A model generated the notes under the pieces. The model made no database searches and had not been told where the DNA came from. It worked only from the letters and a program-made list of their open reading frames with translations. From contig NZ_CP035686.1 in NCBI RefSeq assembly GCF_009665255.1, positions 1,054,001 to 1,118,000 of the forward strand: 64,000 bases of DNA. The letters are read 5' to 3'. This stretch comes from Vibrio metoecus (lineage in GTDB: Bacteria; Pseudomonadota; Gammaproteobacteria; Enterobacterales; Vibrionaceae). How positions within the stretch are numbered: position 1 is the stretch's first letter; every line of letters begins with the position of its first letter. Of the stretch, positions 62,591 to 64,000 are shown piece after piece. A program made the translations under genes and the position numbers.

Positions 62591-62671
62591 TCACTTAATT
62601 TATACGCACTAATCAGCTTTGTACTTCCTCTATGCCCTGTTCAACAGGACAGTAGCATTACTGAACCTTGA
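62564..62671 (+). CDS. possible leader peptide (35 codons) upstream of the DABA aminotransferase gene
   Basis: An ATG at 62564 is preceded by GCGGGG, 4-9 bases upstream; the G run lies in the loop of a GCTGC/GCAGC hairpin. It opens a 35-codon frame (MCMGYPTLNSLNLYALISFV...) ending TGA at 62669-62671. A second ATG lies at 62570. It is Leu-rich. It may be chance. If translated it could couple ribosome position to folding of the downstream leader. The remaining 62672-62812 holds short hairpins such as CCTGT-TCA-ACAGG and GTCATC-CAAAC-GATGAC. Confidence 0.25.
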   Translation: MCMGYPTLNSLNLYALISFVLPLCPVQQDSSITEP

Positions 62672-62812
62672 TTCTCTGATTTAGCAATTCGTCATCCAAA
62701 CGATGACCCACATTCCGGCTTGCCTATGCGCAAACGCGGAGCATTTTGCTATTCGCCATTTCCATAACCTAAACCGGAAAGGCGGAAACGAATCATCTCA
62801 AGGGGAAAAAAG

Positions 62813-64000
62813 ATGAGTACAGCCTTTGAAGTCGATAACCACATCGCAACTCTATTTTCAAATCAAGTGCCGTTATTAGACGGTCTTTACGATCTCACGC
62901 CAGACCAAGTGCTGCTTGATCAAGCTGCGCATGAATCTGAAGTGCGTTCCTATCCACGTCGTATTCCTATTGCCATTAAGCAAGCCTATGGCTGTTTGGT
63001 GGAAGATACACGTGGGCAGATTTTCTTGGACTGTCTAGCAGGCGCAGGTACCTTAGTGCTTGGCTATAACCATCCAGAAATCAACCAAGCACTGAAAACA
63101 CAACTCGATTCTGGTTTGCCATACCAAACGCTGGATATCGCAACCGAAGCGAAAACCCATTTCATCAAAACCGTGAAAGGCTTTTTGCCTAAAGCGTTGG
63201 GTGAAGATTGTGTGATCCAGTTCTGTGGCCCATCGGGTGCGGATGCGGTTGAAGCAGCAATCAAGCTAGCCAAGCAAACCACGGGTCGTAACACCATGTT
63301 TGCCTTCCGCGGTGCTTACCACGGTATGACTAACGGTACTATGGGGATGATGGGTAACCTCAATACCAAGGCGCGCCGTACGGGCTTGATGTCCGATGTG
63401 CATTTTATGCCTTTCCCATACAGTTTACGCTGTCCGTTTGGTTTAGGTGGTGATGAAGGCGCGAAAGCCAGCATCCGTTACATTGAACGTCTGCTGAATG
63501 ACGATGAAGCAGGGATCATGAAACCTGCTGCAATCATCGTTGAACCAGTACAAGGTGAGGGGGGGGTTATCCCTGCGCCGGCATTCTGGCTGCGTGAACT
63601 GCGCCGCATTTGTGATGAGCACGGCATCCTGTTGATCTTTGACGAAATCCAATGTGGTGTAGGCAAAACAGGCCACAACTTTGCATTTGAAGAGTCCGGC
63701 ATTATTCCTGATGTGCTTTGCTTATCAAAAGCGATCGGCGGCGGTTTACCCATGTCGATTCTGGTTATCAACAAAAAGCACGACACATGGCGTCCGGGCG
63801 AGCACACCGGAACCTTCCGTGGCAACCAGCTTGCAATGGTATCTGGCGCCAAAGCGCTTGAAATCATTCAGCGTGATAACCTCGTTGAGCACGCGCGTAT
63901 TGCGGGTCAATACCTACGCGCTGGCCTAGAAAAAATCCAAAGCCGAGTCAACTGTGTTGCCGAAGTACGTGGAAAAGGCTTGATGCTCGGTCTTGAGATT
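62813..64000 (+). CDS. L-2,4-diaminobutyrate:2-oxoglutarate aminotransferase (partial, norspermidine pathway)
   Basis: The gene runs off the right edge after ~396 codons. It is a class-III PLP aminotransferase: GPSGADAVEAAIKLAKQTT, GAYHGMTNGTMGMMG, the cofactor-aspartate segment LIFDEIQCGVGKTG and the Schiff-base lysine in LSKAIGGGLPMS. The ATG has AAGGGG 7 bases upstream. In V. cholerae this gene makes diaminobutyrate, which carboxynorspermidine dehydrogenase and decarboxylase then turn into norspermidine. Those genes should follow outside the window; I cannot see them. An in-frame run of eight G lies at codons for GluGlyGlyVal (~63559). The family C-terminus may extend into a decarboxylase domain. 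Confidence 0.9.
   Translation, partial: MSTAFEVDNHIATLFSNQVPLLDGLYDLTPDQVLLDQAAHESEVRSYPRRIPIAIKQAYGCLVEDTRGQIFLDCLAGAGTLVLGYNHPEINQALKTQLDSGLPYQTLDIATEAKTHFIKTVKGFLPKALGEDCVIQFCGPSGADAVEAAIKLAKQTTGRNTMFAFRGAYHGMTNGTMGMMGNLNTKARRTGLMSDVHFMPFPYSLRCPFGLGGDEGAKASIRYIERLLNDDEAGIMKPAAIIVEPVQGEGGVIPAPAFWLRELRRICDEHGILLIFDEIQCGVGKTGHNFAFEESGIIPDVLCLSKAIGGGLPMSILVINKKHDTWRPGEHTGTFRGNQLAMVSGAKALEIIQRDNLVEHARIAGQYLRAGLEKIQSRVNCVAEVRGKGLMLGLEI

Overview
The window looks like a stretch of the large chromosome of Vibrio cholerae or a very close relative. The evidence is recognisable V. cholerae signature loci: the c-di-GMP signalling operon vieSAB, the trypsin-like protease vesC with a GlyGly-CTERM tail, a secreted M9 collagenase, and at the right edge the diaminobutyrate aminotransferase that opens the norspermidine pathway. 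Gene blocks such as sapABCD/pspF/pspABC, ynjBCDF and rplY/radD/rsuA/bcr match enterobacterial gene order. Species assignment is from memory of these loci, not from a search. I see no rRNA, tRNA, CRISPR, IS element, prophage or integron cassette; this is ordinary core and lineage-specific chromosome.

Layout. 1-3765: the sap peptide/putrescine ABC operon on the minus strand (sapD is cut by the window edge). 3880-6410: divergent pspF and pspABC around a sigma-54 promoter. 6621-9966: tag, metC and cls. 10300-12455: an NSS-family Na+ symporter and an RluA-type pseudouridine synthase. 12514-16614: a ynjBCDF-type operon in which both ynjB and ynjC carry a one-base frameshift at a G/C homopolymer. 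16794-17871: an HslJ-like META lipoprotein, a DUF1289 protein and a small basic protein. 18036-21013: a three-gene HlyD/ABC exporter. 21193-25081: a serine-type transporter, an EamA permease and mgtE, the last preceded by an M-box Mg2+ riboswitch on the minus strand.

25737-32747: vieS-vieA-vieB, a hybrid BvgS-like kinase, an EAL phosphodiesterase/LuxR regulator, and a TPR response regulator. 32790-37155: divergent secreted collagenase and VesC. 37244-40183: an SgrR-type regulator, a small well-translated ORF in the position where enteric sgrS/sgrT lies, and a YihX-like phosphatase. 40265-45627: a DUF3103-like lipoprotein, a chemotaxis receptor, a GNAT enzyme, a small lipoprotein, a CatB-like acetyltransferase and an RRF-like small protein. 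45818-53455: rplY, a PepSY/response regulator/sensor kinase operon, radD, rsuA, bcr and a DUF2913 gene. 53492-60793: a YbjT-like NAD(P)-binding protein, a MATE exporter, and an AttEFGH-like ABC/FtsX/lipocalin operon. 61077-64000: nhaA and the DABA aminotransferase (partial).

The most interesting unexplained element is the long leader (about 62430-62812) of the norspermidine gene. It holds several perfect stems, mutually exclusive pairings and a possible 35-codon upstream ORF. Other leads are the paired homopolymer frameshifts in ynjB and ynjC, a G8 tract inside the aminotransferase gene, and the small ORF next to sgrR.
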